A stretch of DNA of 64,000 nucleotides from JAXGZG01 sp040771825. GTDB taxonomy: Bacteria > Bacillota > Sulfobacillia > Fermentithermobacillales > Fermentithermobacillaceae. Made by a program: the position numbers and the translations under genes. The stretch lies in contig JAXGZG010000003.1 of assembly GCA_040771825.1 (NCBI GenBank), positions 124,001 to 188,000 on the forward strand. The letters run 5' to 3'. The notes beneath the pieces were generated by a model. The model saw nothing but the letters and a program-made list of their open reading frames with translations. It made no database searches and was not told the origin of the DNA. How positions within the stretch are numbered: position 1 is the stretch's first letter; the number at the start of each line of letters is the position of its first letter. Below are positions 1 to 8,630 of this stretch, piece by piece.

Positions 1-503
1 ATCCCTCCTAGGAATCGGTTGGTGCGCCATTCCCAGGTATTGTTGCGCCGCACTCGGTACGCTCCCACTTGGCGGAGCAATGCGGACATCGACTTGACAA
101 TGAGGGCTATGATTCCTTGGGGATCAAAGATAACGATATGATTGTCGACTAGGTCGTAGTAGATGGGCTGAACCAGCTCCGCTTCGGATACGGTGAGGAT
201 GTACGGAGAAAGTTCGCACAGGAGATTCTCTTCGCTGAAGAGCCTCTGCGCGAGAGCATCATGCTTCATCTCTATTTCTCGTATGAACTCGACGAGGCGG
301 AGGCGGCGCCCGGGAGCGTCTTTCAAAACGATCAAAATATCCAGATCCGAATCCTTGCGGTTCTCGCCGCGAGCAAAGGAGCCAAATAGGGCTAATCCAA
401 GCAGGTTATCGCCGTAATGATGCATGATCTCCCGCAAAACCGCATCCAGAAAAAGGCGATGCCCATCAGAGTAGGCTTTGAGGTTCCTCACCGCCGCTAG
501 CAC
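1..503 (-). CDS. Nucleotidyltransferase-domain protein, 3' end beyond window
   Basis: About 167 codons are visible and the gene runs off the left edge. The GTG start at 503 lies 10 nt after a strong AGGAGGT. Residues around 40-58 read LFGSFARGENRKDSDLDIL, the GSxxRG...SDxD signature of minimal nucleotidyltransferases (pol-beta fold), including the two metal-binding Asp residues. Family members transfer nucleotides to proteins, RNA or antibiotics, and many are antitoxins of HEPN toxins (MntA type). A HEPN partner, if any, would lie beyond the left edge, so this role is only inference. The visible C-terminal part is not recognised. The fold is fairly certain; the substrate is unknown. Confidence 0.75.
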   Translation of the reverse strand, partial: MLAAVRNLKAYSDGHRLFLDAVLREIMHHYGDNLLGLALFGSFARGENRKDSDLDILIVLKDAPGRRLRLVEFIREIEMKHDALAQRLFSEENLLCELSPYILTVSEAELVQPIYYDLVDNHIVIFDPQGIIALIVKSMSALLRQVGAYRVRRNNTWEWRTNRFLGG

Positions 504-542
504 GCTCCGTGCCACCTCCTTTCAAACCTGGGATTCCCAAAT

Positions 543-740
543 TCATCCTACATTACTGGGGCAGACTAGACAACCTGACTTGAGGCGAGCGTTTTCGAGA
601 AGGGTCTTCCCGTTTTCCACGACGGAGGGACACGCAATGCCCAACTGCGCAGGAGAGACAACCTCTACATCTAGACCAACCAAAGCCCGTCGCATTTCCT
701 CTGCCTTGCCTGGATTCCCCGTCCCGTAGAGCAATCTCAA
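543..740 (-). pseudogene. Truncated RdgB/HAM1-type NTP pyrophosphatase remnant
   Basis: This 65-codon frame starts at a TTG and has the N-terminal hallmarks of the ITPase/HAM1 family: YGTGNPGKAEEMRRAL (the [ST]xNxxK phosphate-binding motif), then a VVENGKTLLENARLKS segment that matches the conserved E(T/N)GxTxxENAxLKA motif. The family normally cleans dITP/XTP from the nucleotide pool and is about 190 residues long. Here homology ends after roughly 55 residues, the frame stops, and the next gene's SD follows within 20 nt. No continuation is visible in another frame, so this is a real 3' truncation rather than a single frameshift. Confidence 0.6.
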
Positions 741-849
741 TAGTTGCGCCTTCTTCCGTTCCGCAATACCTACGCAAATCTAAAAGGAGACTATCACAGG
801 GCAATAACACCGACAATAGGCGGAATTTAGCCACCCGCCCACTGCCTTC

Positions 850-1818
850 CTATCCCTCGATTATCTTCACCGCCCTATCCAGCATCTGGTGCCCGGCCAC
901 CACGCTGTAGAACCGAGTCTCTGAGAGACCGATGTTTGGGTCGAAATCCTTCCGCCCCGCTAGCACCGCTACAGACGGAACATGCGCCACGTGGTCGGCC
1001 ACCGCATTTAGCGAGTCCCAGCCCGTGTTTGCGTAGTTGGCGAGGTCTTTCGCTCTTCTTCGCTCTCTGAGGTCGTTCCTCAGAAGATAGATGTTCTGCT
1101 TCCGGGGCTTGCTGGAGGAAGGCGGGATGGGAATAAGCTCGTTGACTATCCTGTTCCAGCGGTTCTCGTCGATCGGTATTCCTGCCAAGGTGCCGGCCTT
1201 CTTACTAAGGTGTTCCATGTACGAACGGGCCAATCCGAGGGTCTCACGCGCCCCGGAGACCTTCCGGAAGATATCTCCCACATGGGCGGCCGTCCAAGTT
1301 CTCGGCGCCCCATGAAGCGCCAGATTGAGTGTGTTTGCGCACACCACTCTGACGGGCGTCATAAGGGCTTTGACCGACGCCTTGCCGCTGTGGCTGTTTG
1401 TGAAAAGCAAATATGGATCGATTCTGTCACCGACAATGCAATGTTCGCTGGTCATTCTGGCTAGTAACCACACTGTCTTGCCCTGCCCCAGGGAACCGGC
1501 CGCCTCGTACCTAATGTCCCCTCCGCCGAGCAGCTGGTCTACGAAATCGAAGGCTTCTTCGTTTTGAATCGGGCGATAGCGCTGGCTGACAACCCCAAGC
1601 ACTCGGTTATCGGTATGCCTAACTACCCCTAGCCGCTCCTGCCCATCGACCCACCGTCCGCCACCCGCCTCAACGGCCAATGGCCGTAACGAGACCCGCC
1701 AGTTCAAGCCGGACATCTCCAAGGCGTCACGACTGGATGGAGCCATAGTCACCACCAGTCCAAGTCTGTGCCACGGCACCTTTCGTACAGAAAACATTGT
1801 CTCGACATACGAGGGCAT
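850..1818 (-). CDS. DUF932 / phage-plasmid-like protein (TIGR03299-type)
   Basis: The protein has 322 residues from the ATG at 1818, chosen because GGAGGTG lies 9 nt upstream; the frame also stays open to an ATG at 1866. The N-terminus (ETMFSVRKVPWHRLGLVV) and the block VVSQRYRPIQNEEAFDFVD match the DUF932 family, found mostly on phages, plasmids and genomic islands and without a settled biochemical role. It stands alone, with no phage structural genes visible nearby. Together with the truncated gene downstream it suggests a small acquired segment. Family assignment is good; function is unknown. Confidence 0.75.
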   Translation of the reverse strand: MPSYVETMFSVRKVPWHRLGLVVTMAPSSRDALEMSGLNWRVSLRPLAVEAGGGRWVDGQERLGVVRHTDNRVLGVVSQRYRPIQNEEAFDFVDQLLGGGDIRYEAAGSLGQGKTVWLLARMTSEHCIVGDRIDPYLLFTNSHSGKASVKALMTPVRVVCANTLNLALHGAPRTWTAAHVGDIFRKVSGARETLGLARSYMEHLSKKAGTLAGIPIDENRWNRIVNELIPIPPSSSKPRKQNIYLLRNDLRERRRAKDLANYANTGWDSLNAVADHVAHVPSVAVLAGRKDFDPNIGLSETRFYSVVAGHQMLDRAVKIIEG

Positions 1819-1915
1819 GGCCTGTTTCACCTCCATCACAATAGATGAAGAACCTGACAGCTTCATGCTAGCAGGTCTGAACCGTCACACAGTGTGGGGA
1901 ACAAATGTTCATAAA

Positions 1916-2584
1916 CTAGATAAGAGTGCGAAGATTATCTTCCCGAAACCCCGCCGTACCAGTTCTAATACGCCAACCGCCGCCACCGGAAGGGCTGCTC
2001 TCATTAGTGTCGAACTCCACACCGTCTATTTCAATGGTCCTAATCTGCTTCAAATTCCACCGGTTCTGGCGAGCGTATTCCCGGTAACCTCGCCATCCGG
2101 TAGACATAGACAGCCATGAATACTCGGCCAGTCTGGAATCATCTTTGATGTATTGGCAGATCGCACCGGGGCCGTACACCCCTACCTTGTACCGGCCCCC
2201 TGCCTCGACGAACACATCGTTCACCGCATTGAAGTAATCTCTAATGGCGCCTTTGGCTTCTCCATCTGTGGCGTCAAAATCCACGGCAAAGTAGATGGGC
2301 GTCTCGCCGGGCTGCCATATGATGTCCCGGGCATATTCGTAGGCCGCTTTGCCGTTGGCAGCGCCAAGCGGCTTGCTGAACCTGCTAATCGCGTTATTGT
2401 AGTCTTGAAAGACGCTGACGACCCATAAGCCTGAGTCCGACAATCGGTGCGCCTCTTCGAATCGAAGCTTCTTCGAAAGCCCGCCGGTGCAGTAGTAACG
2501 CGCCACGAAGGTATATCCTGACCCGATGATGGCATCTATTATGGTCTGGGAACACGACGTGGCTGTATCTAGTCCCCTTGCCAT
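1916..2584 (-). CDS. DUF1906 glycoside-hydrolase-like protein
   Basis: The protein has 222 residues from the ATG at 2584, which lies 7 nt after AAGGTGGG. The opening ARGLDTATSCS, the barrel segments FVARYYCTGG and PIYFAVDFDATDGE, and a later YKVGVYG match DUF1906, the Rv2525c-like TIM-barrel family related to GH25 lysozyme-like folds. The acidic DFDAT strand would hold the putative catalytic Asp residues. No signal peptide or cell-wall anchor is visible, so secretion is unclear. It sits between the DUF932 gene and the PlsY paralogue on the same strand. A cell-wall or spore-cortex role is possible but unproven. Confidence 0.7.
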   Translation of the reverse strand: MARGLDTATSCSQTIIDAIIGSGYTFVARYYCTGGLSKKLRFEEAHRLSDSGLWVVSVFQDYNNAISRFSKPLGAANGKAAYEYARDIIWQPGETPIYFAVDFDATDGEAKGAIRDYFNAVNDVFVEAGGRYKVGVYGPGAICQYIKDDSRLAEYSWLSMSTGWRGYREYARQNRWNLKQIRTIEIDGVEFDTNESSPSGGGGWRIRTGTAGFREDNLRTLI

Positions 2585-2647
2585 TTGGCATCCCACCTTC
2601 AGACTGGCAGGGCTCCCATGTTTGGGACGAAGATAGTTGACATAACA

Positions 2648-3235
2648 TCATACGCCGTCTTGGCCGCAGGTGTTACTTCTCCGAAACCGCTGCCTGAGGC
2701 TCTGTATACGTCGAAGCAGCACAGCGAGGCTAGAACTGGCGATGAAGGTGACGGTCTGCAGTGATTGCTGAGTTGCCAGTACAGCGCAGGGCAGAAGCAC
2801 GCAGGCAGCAATTGCGCTGGTATCGTGGTCGCGAAGGAAGAGGTAAGATAAGCCCCAGAGCGCTAGGCCTGAAAACGCCACAGGCCAACCGGTCAGTCTC
2901 AAAGAAGCCCCAACGAAAGTGGCTAGGCCTCCTCCGCCGTGAAACCCCAGCCATACAGGCCAGTTGTGTCCGGCTATTGCACAGGCCGGAGCTAGAGATG
3001 GCAATAACCCATAACCGGACGTAACTTCACCGATGAGGGCTGATAAATAGCCTTTTCCCATATCGCCCAAAAGAGTCAGCATGCCGGGCATCCAACCAAC
3101 GCTTACGGTCACGTTGGTTGCCCCGGCGTTTTCAGAACCCAACGTGCGAATGTCTCCACCACCAAACCACCGAGCAAAAAGGTAAGCATTGGGAACGGAC
3201 CCGACTAGGTAGGCGAGAAGCAGAGACCTGAACAC
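2648..3235 (-). CDS. PlsY-like membrane acyltransferase, divergent paralogue
   Basis: The protein has 195 residues from a GTG 6 nt after GAGGAGGGG. It has the PlsY layout: an N-terminal membrane segment with GSVPNAYLFAR, then GSENAGATNV (motif 2 of acyl-phosphate:glycerol-3-phosphate acyltransferases), then AIAGHNWPVWLGFHGGGG. A canonical plsY lies about 9 kb away (12571-13188). In this copy the glycine-rich motif that normally reads GG(K/R)G is GGGGLATF, so a conserved basic residue is missing. It may use another acceptor or be inactive. It is not in a phospholipid operon, being followed by DUF1906. Membrane topology is supported by several hydrophobic stretches. Confidence 0.7.
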   Translation of the reverse strand: MFRSLLLAYLVGSVPNAYLFARWFGGGDIRTLGSENAGATNVTVSVGWMPGMLTLLGDMGKGYLSALIGEVTSGYGLLPSLAPACAIAGHNWPVWLGFHGGGGLATFVGASLRLTGWPVAFSGLALWGLSYLFLRDHDTSAIAACVLLPCAVLATQQSLQTVTFIASSSLAVLLRRIQSLRQRFRRSNTCGQDGV

Positions 3236-3322
3236 TGCGTCCCCTCCTCATACGAGACTCTGCACCGCGGCCTCACGACTACCATATTCGGCGTGTCCTA
3301 GTGTCAGTCAAGTGTAATGGTT

Positions 3323-5455
3323 CTATCCTTTCTTGGCATAGTGCTCGAACCAAGCGACAATTCTCTCAACCCTATCGATTTTGTGGGTAAGGCGCGCCAA
3401 GCCATGATATTCGCCCGGGTACCTCACGAATACCGCTTCCTTGCCCAGCCGCTTCAGGGCTGTGTAGAACTCCTCGCCCTGGGAAGTGGGGCACCTCACG
3501 TCCATCTCGCCATGGAGCACCATGAACGGCGTTGTCACGTTCTTGACGTAAGAAATGGCCGAACGGGACAGTAGCTTGTCACCATTATCCCACGGATTGC
3601 CGTCGAAGTGGTGTTCGCCCGTAAGTACGATATCTTCGGTAGAGTACATGCTATACCTGTTGGATATGATGGCGCCTCCCACTGCCGCTTTGAACCGGTC
3701 TGTCTGAGTCACTGCCCAACTGGTCATGTAACCGCCATAGGACCATCCTGTCACGAACAGATTGTGTGGGTCGGCGATACCCCTTGCGATGACTTCGTCG
3801 ACTCCGGCCATGAGATCCAGATAGTCCTGACCGCCCCAATCCCCCACAACCGCTTTAGTAAACTCCTGGCTGTAGCTTGTGGAACCGCGAGGGTTGATCC
3901 CCAGAACCGCGAACCCCTTGGCCGCCAGTGTCTGCCACTGGTGGATGAAGTTGGGCCCGTAAGCCCCTGCCGGACCTCCGTGGATACTGAGGACCAGCGG
4001 ATACTTATGGCTAGCCTGATAGTCCACAGGGTATGTCAGAAAACCTTCTATATCCCAGCCTTGGGCGCCTTTGAACGCAATACGTTCCGTCCTGCCCAAG
4101 GAAAAGTCATCAAGCCATTTATTGGAGTGAGTCAGGCGAGTAAGAGACGTGTCACCCTCGATAAAAGAGAAGAGGTCCTCGGTCTCATTGGGCGATCCGA
4201 CCTGGAAAACGAACCTTCCGGCGCCGTAGTCGAAGGCCACCAGGTTTCGCGCATCTTCTCCCCAGATCTCGGCGGGCTCGGCCTGAGAGCCGCCTTGCGC
4301 CACTCTAGCCCTGTACAGCGACCCCGCACCCCCTCGGGCAATCAGGAATAGCAGTGTGTCATCGTTTTCCCACTTGAATGGAGGTGCGCTACCGTAGCGG
4401 ACGTCTGAGCCCGACCCTGCCCCAAGCGGCCTGTCCAGCTTCTTTGTCAAACATCTGGCATCCCTCTGAGAAAGCGGAGCGGGGGATTGATGGCAAGGCT
4501 GTCCCTCAAGGTCTTCTAGGAACTTCTTGACATCGATAGCCCATAGACCCGGCAGCGTGGAGCCCCCGCAAGACCCATCGTGGCCGGCGAAAGCGATTTT
4601 GGCCCCATCTGGCGAAAAAGACGGATTGTTGGCCGGACCATCGCCCGAGTACACGCGAACCAAACGGCCCGACTCAACATCGACCAACCATAGGTCGTGT
4701 TTCTGAAAATAGTCTGCGTCTTCCCTGCGGAGCGCCACAAAGACTAAGTACTTGCCGTCAGGAGACCATGCCAGAGAATCGTGATCGAAATCTCCGTTAG
4801 TGATACGCCTAGCCTTCTGCACCTCGTCAGTCTCTGGCGGCTCGTAGGGAACCGGCACCAAGAACACATGGTTTCTCAGATCTCCCAGATACCCGACGCC
4901 ATCCGCGCGATACTTGAACCTGGTTATGACCTTGATGTCGGAGACCTTAGGGGGATCCTCGGAGGTTGAGTTGCCCGGTTTAGGTCCTTCTAGAGCCTGT
5001 CTGGCTTGGGATAGGGCTCTCTCCCGATCCTTTTCGGGGGCGCCGGGGTACGGAATCCAGTCGTCGGCTTTGGCAAACTCCTTCGATGTAAACGCTATGG
5101 ATCTTCCGTCCGGCGACCATGCAATGCTACGCACCGCCTGTTCTGTGGGAAGATGCCACCCCTCGCCGCCATCGACGTCCATCACCCATATCTGCGATTT
5201 GCCTGACCGATCGGATATAAAGGCAATCCTTTTGCCGTCATTGGACCAACGCAAATGTCTGTCTTTGCCGCTCTGGGTGAGCTTCTTGGGATTGCCGCCC
5301 TTTGATGAAACCATCCAAAGGGATGTAAGCGCCTTGTCACTCTTCTTATCAGGTACCGATAGGCTATACGCAACCAAAGAACCGTCGGGCGATAATTGGG
5401 CGTCGCCCGGGCTTTTGAACCTCATGAGGTCTTCAGGCTTGAGAACGTTGCCCAT
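3323..5455 (-). CDS. S9 family prolyl oligopeptidase / acylaminoacyl-peptidase
   Basis: The protein has 710 residues from an ATG preceded by AAGAAGG. The N-terminal part (about 1-430) carries repeated TolB/PD40-type blades such as RWSNDGKRIAFISDRSG and AWSPDGKYLVFV, forming a beta-propeller. The C-terminal alpha/beta hydrolase domain has the GWSYGG nucleophile elbow (Ser572), with Asp652 in EMDVRCP and His684 in EYHG completing the triad. The family cleaves short peptides, often after Pro or N-acyl residues. No signal peptide is visible, so it is probably cytoplasmic and works in peptide turnover. It is transcribed divergently from the methyltransferase at 5718. Confidence 0.93.
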   Translation of the reverse strand: MGNVLKPEDLMRFKSPGDAQLSPDGSLVAYSLSVPDKKSDKALTSLWMVSSKGGNPKKLTQSGKDRHLRWSNDGKRIAFISDRSGKSQIWVMDVDGGEGWHLPTEQAVRSIAWSPDGRSIAFTSKEFAKADDWIPYPGAPEKDRERALSQARQALEGPKPGNSTSEDPPKVSDIKVITRFKYRADGVGYLGDLRNHVFLVPVPYEPPETDEVQKARRITNGDFDHDSLAWSPDGKYLVFVALRREDADYFQKHDLWLVDVESGRLVRVYSGDGPANNPSFSPDGAKIAFAGHDGSCGGSTLPGLWAIDVKKFLEDLEGQPCHQSPAPLSQRDARCLTKKLDRPLGAGSGSDVRYGSAPPFKWENDDTLLFLIARGGAGSLYRARVAQGGSQAEPAEIWGEDARNLVAFDYGAGRFVFQVGSPNETEDLFSFIEGDTSLTRLTHSNKWLDDFSLGRTERIAFKGAQGWDIEGFLTYPVDYQASHKYPLVLSIHGGPAGAYGPNFIHQWQTLAAKGFAVLGINPRGSTSYSQEFTKAVVGDWGGQDYLDLMAGVDEVIARGIADPHNLFVTGWSYGGYMTSWAVTQTDRFKAAVGGAIISNRYSMYSTEDIVLTGEHHFDGNPWDNGDKLLSRSAISYVKNVTTPFMVLHGEMDVRCPTSQGEEFYTALKRLGKEAVFVRYPGEYHGLARLTHKIDRVERIVAWFEHYAKKG

Positions 5456-5717
5456 GAACTATACCTTCTTTCTCTTTCTTGTCAGCGGCTTCTTCATAAC
5501 CTATATACGACCAGTATCTCTCGATGCCTGCAGCCTCCTGCCGACACATCTTCCAACCCGCCCAATCGGTCACCGTTTCCATGTCCCTCAGGAACTGCCC
5601 TCTAGCCGCAGCCAGGCTGCGTCATGCGTTAAGCGAGGCAAGTTTGGCGCCCCTTCCATCCCAAGGAGTTTCGAATTGCTCTGTAGAAATGAGCTCCTTG
5701 CGGAGGAGATGGTTCCG

Positions 5718-6629
5718 GTGAGAAGCTGCTGGCAGAAGTTCTTCAGGTCGCCGCTGACCGGGAGACCCCTTTCTTACAAAGGCGAGACCCAAGACGGGGT
5801 CTGGACCAACGGGGTACTCCTCACCCGAGCAGGAACACAAGTTGCCTCGGTGAGCGACGGCATAGTAGACTTCGTGGGCGCCTCCATCTCCAGCCGGAGT
5901 TTCGTTGCCCAAACACGCCAAGGCGGCGTTTCCTCAAATTGGCAAGGCCAGGCGGGACTTCTCGGCCAACCTGCCTTTGCGGAACTCGCCGGCGCTGCAA
6001 TTGAAGCAGGCAGGGCCGTGGGCCCCATTCTTGAGATAGGCGCTGGACCCGGCGGCGGAATGATGCCTCTCATGCTTGGACTACACCCGGAAGCCGAGAT
6101 CCTGGCCAACGACATAGAGACTGTCGTGATTTCGGAGCTTTCCCGGTTCCTCAGGACAAGCGTCGCGGGACCCAACGTGTCCTACGCCGTGTTTGATGCC
6201 TGCAACGTCCCTCTCGTGGACAACTGCGTCGGTTGCGTAACCTCCTTGGGCGGATTTTCCAACATAGAATCCCACAGGGAACTGGCCCTAAAGGAAGCTT
6301 GCCGCGTGCTGAGCCCGGGCGGGTTGCTCGTTCTAGTCGACGGGGATTTCATGGGCATCGACGGACTCAAACTGGCCGATAGGATTCTGGATAGCGCAGG
6401 ATTGCCCCCCGACCTCGCCACTGGCATAGAGCCCATGTTCCGGGCCATGATGCACGCCATATCCACCCCGGTGCACGAGTTGGTGCGGGCTGTGGGATTC
6501 GCCGTCAGGCAGGATGAAATAGTTTTCAGGAAAAGGATCAGCCCAGCCGAGTCGGAACTTGCGCGCCTCGCTGCTCGTTGCGGCGTAACCATGGATGTCG
6601 AGTTCCACGGGATCATTGGCCGGAAATAG
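5718..6629 (+). CDS. SAM-dependent methyltransferase with Trm112-like N-terminus lacking cysteines
   Basis: The protein has 303 residues from a GTG 9 nt after GGAGGAG; the frame is open much further upstream, but that part is antisense to the S9 peptidase. The class I fold is clear from ILEIGAGPGGGMMPLMLG (SAM-binding motif I) and a later VLSPGGLLVLVDGD. The first ~60 residues, SPLTGRPLSYKG ... SDGIVDF, resemble the Trm112-like zinc region at the start of many such enzymes, but the usual CPxC cysteines are absent. The substrate cannot be predicted. The O-acyltransferase gene starts 31 nt downstream on the same strand, suggesting co-transcription. Confidence 0.75.
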   Translation: MRSCWQKFFRSPLTGRPLSYKGETQDGVWTNGVLLTRAGTQVASVSDGIVDFVGASISSRSFVAQTRQGGVSSNWQGQAGLLGQPAFAELAGAAIEAGRAVGPILEIGAGPGGGMMPLMLGLHPEAEILANDIETVVISELSRFLRTSVAGPNVSYAVFDACNVPLVDNCVGCVTSLGGFSNIESHRELALKEACRVLSPGGLLVLVDGDFMGIDGLKLADRILDSAGLPPDLATGIEPMFRAMMHAISTPVHELVRAVGFAVRQDEIVFRKRISPAESELARLAARCGVTMDVEFHGIIGRK

Positions 6630-6660
6630 CAAACTGTGTTACCATAGCCCACTATAGGGG

Positions 6661-7791
6661 GTGTCCCAGTCGAATCCCAAAACCCGCAGGAGCGGCATTG
6701 AACTCATGAGAATCGTCCTGTTCATCATGGTTGTGTCTTTACATATTGCAGGGCCTTACCTGGAGACGCACTTCTACACGGGCACCCTGAACTGGCAATT
6801 CTCAAACCTCGTTGACGGCGGCTCCCGTCTTGGCAGCATCGGCTTCGTCTTGATAGCAGGGTATTTCATGTCCGGTTCCAAGAGCCGGCGCCCCGCGCGC
6901 CGCGTCTTGAATCTCCTGCCGCCGCTAGCGTTCTACTGGCTCATGTACTTAGTTTTGTACTATATGGATGCCAGAGCTGCAGGCACCATGGTAGGGTCTG
7001 GCGCCCTAGCCCTCCACGAGACCCCGGTCTTTCGGGCAGTCATGGACTTCTTGAGGGCCGACGGCCATTTCTACCCTCTCTGGTACGTTCAGGTGTTCAT
7101 AGTGACCTACCTGTTGATCCCTTACCTCAACGTTCTAGTGGACGAGCTCGAACAGCGAGAACTAAGAAACCTCATCCTTGTGCTCTTTTCGGTCACGTCT
7201 GCCATCCCCACATTGGTCTACATAACCAGCATCCAGTTCTATCGATTCGACTTATTTAGCTCCAAACTCGGGCTTTTCGTCACACTCTATTTCATCGCCG
7301 CCTACATAAGGAGGTACGTGAAGACAAAAATCAGCGCCGGCCGCCTCTTCCTGATGTTCTTAACCGGGGAGTTTCTCATAGTCTTCCTGACCTTCATCTA
7401 CAACTCCCGGTACAGCCCGCTGATCTTCTTCAAGAAAGTCGTGGGAGTGACAATGACGTATCCCTTCTCGGGCTTTCTGGGCAATTTCTACGAACGCAGC
7501 AATTCCCTGGTGATGGCCACCGGTGTGGTGATGCTTCTGTTCTTCCTAAAGCTTGATATCTTTAGCCCAACTATCAACTGGGTGGCTTCCAAAACATATG
7601 GGGCGTACATCTGCCACGTGTTCTGGATCAACATCCTCGGGCGCCATTGGCCGATATTCTCCCATCTCCCCTACGTGGCGGCTACGACCGCGCTAATCAT
7701 CTCGGTCATCGTGTGTTCCCTGGCGACCGAATGCCTAAGGCAGTGGCTAGTGGGCCTTCTGGGACCCTTATTCCGCAGGAAACCTGCCTAA
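6661..7791 (+). CDS. Acyltransferase family 3 (OafA/WecH-like) integral membrane protein
   Basis: The protein has 376 residues from a GTG. The segment RRSGIELMRIVLFIMVVSLH just after the start matches the conserved opening helix of acyltransferase-3 proteins, including the family His. This supports the GTG over the internal ATG at 6706. About ten hydrophobic segments follow, and the C-terminus holds a typical KTYGAYICHVFWI helix. The family O-acetylates or succinylates cell-surface sugars at the membrane. The SD is weak (AGGGG next to the start). It follows the methyltransferase closely, and the pair may modify the same surface polymer; that link is inference. Confidence 0.8.
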   Translation: MSQSNPKTRRSGIELMRIVLFIMVVSLHIAGPYLETHFYTGTLNWQFSNLVDGGSRLGSIGFVLIAGYFMSGSKSRRPARRVLNLLPPLAFYWLMYLVLYYMDARAAGTMVGSGALALHETPVFRAVMDFLRADGHFYPLWYVQVFIVTYLLIPYLNVLVDELEQRELRNLILVLFSVTSAIPTLVYITSIQFYRFDLFSSKLGLFVTLYFIAAYIRRYVKTKISAGRLFLMFLTGEFLIVFLTFIYNSRYSPLIFFKKVVGVTMTYPFSGFLGNFYERSNSLVMATGVVMLLFFLKLDIFSPTINWVASKTYGAYICHVFWINILGRHWPIFSHLPYVAATTALIISVIVCSLATECLRQWLVGLLGPLFRRKPA

Positions 7792-7905
7792 GAGAGAGTG
7801 GGGTTACCGCGCTTGTATTCTCACGAAGTAGCCGGGCTCGGCGTTCCGACGGGTCGAAGTGACGAAGTTGACCGACACATCGCTCACAGCCACCCCCGCT
7901 CCTTT

Positions 7906-8481
7906 TCATGAAAACCACGGAACGTACATCTCGGTGACGGATAGAGTGCGCAGCATTTTGGATACCATCTCTATCTTGCTAGGCAGGAAACAAGGCGAGT
8001 TGCCCTTGTCAGCACATGGCCCTGCATCCGGCCCCTGGTTCTGACGTCGCCAGTGCGATCCGCGAAGCCGTAGAGCCTCCTCGGACCCCAGTTCCCTTGC
8101 ACCTTCGCAAACACAGCAGGGACCGCTGTACACCAGAAGGGCACACTTCTTCCGCATCATAGCATCTTTGAACTGGGCTCGCGCGTCTTCTACCATGACC
8201 TCCGCCGAACTGGCCGGAACGCCAAGAATGAGGCCTATCTCAGAGTATGACAACCCTTGGATGTCCGACATGGTCAGAAGGTCGCGAACACCCGCGGGGC
8301 ACTCCTCTTGCAGGCAACTGTGAATGCATCGGCGGAAAATACTAGCCGAAGCGAGATGCTCTGTATCGTAGAGTCTTTCGTTCTTACCTTCGATGCCCGT
8401 GAGCCTCACCGTCCATTCTAGAATCCAATGCGATGCTTCAGAAAGGATGCAGGTACCCTTCTGAAGAGTTGTATGGCGCAA
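7906..8481 (-). CDS. Sigma-70-like protein with C-terminal cysteines
   Basis: The protein has 191 residues from a TTG 8 nt after AGAAGGA. Residues about 66-115 (LLTMSDIQGLSYSEIGLILG, then a short recognition-like helix) fit sigma-70 region 4 with its helix-turn-helix. The N-terminal 60 residues are too short and divergent for a clear region 2. The C-terminal 70 residues carry CALLVYSGPCCVCEG and further Cys, suggesting a metal site absent from ordinary ECF factors. No anti-sigma gene is adjacent. It may be a decayed ECF sigma factor or a DNA-binding regulator derived from one. Confidence 0.5.
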   Translation of the reverse strand: MRHTTLQKGTCILSEASHWILEWTVRLTGIEGKNERLYDTEHLASASIFRRCIHSCLQEECPAGVRDLLTMSDIQGLSYSEIGLILGVPASSAEVMVEDARAQFKDAMMRKKCALLVYSGPCCVCEGARELGSEEALRLRGSHWRRQNQGPDAGPCADKGNSPCFLPSKIEMVSKMLRTLSVTEMYVPWFS

Positions 8482-8630
8482 CCCGCTTTTCCTTCTGATT
8501 CTCGAAGGTATTTGCTGCGATGCTGAAGTACACTAGAGGAGCGGCCCAGACACCCAATCCCGACCTGGAAGTGGTGGCTAGGCGTGTGTTCAGGGGTCCG
8601 TAGCATTCAAATCCGCGGGAGGCAAAGACT

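Noticed and set aside
850..2584. Prophage remnant
   Set aside because: DUF932 is phage-associated, but no structural, lysis, integrase or att features are visible in the window.
4914..5717. Long N-terminal extension of the methyltransferase frame
   Set aside because: It is antisense to the S9 peptidase and lacks any SD; the GTG at 5718 with GGAGGAG is a far better start.
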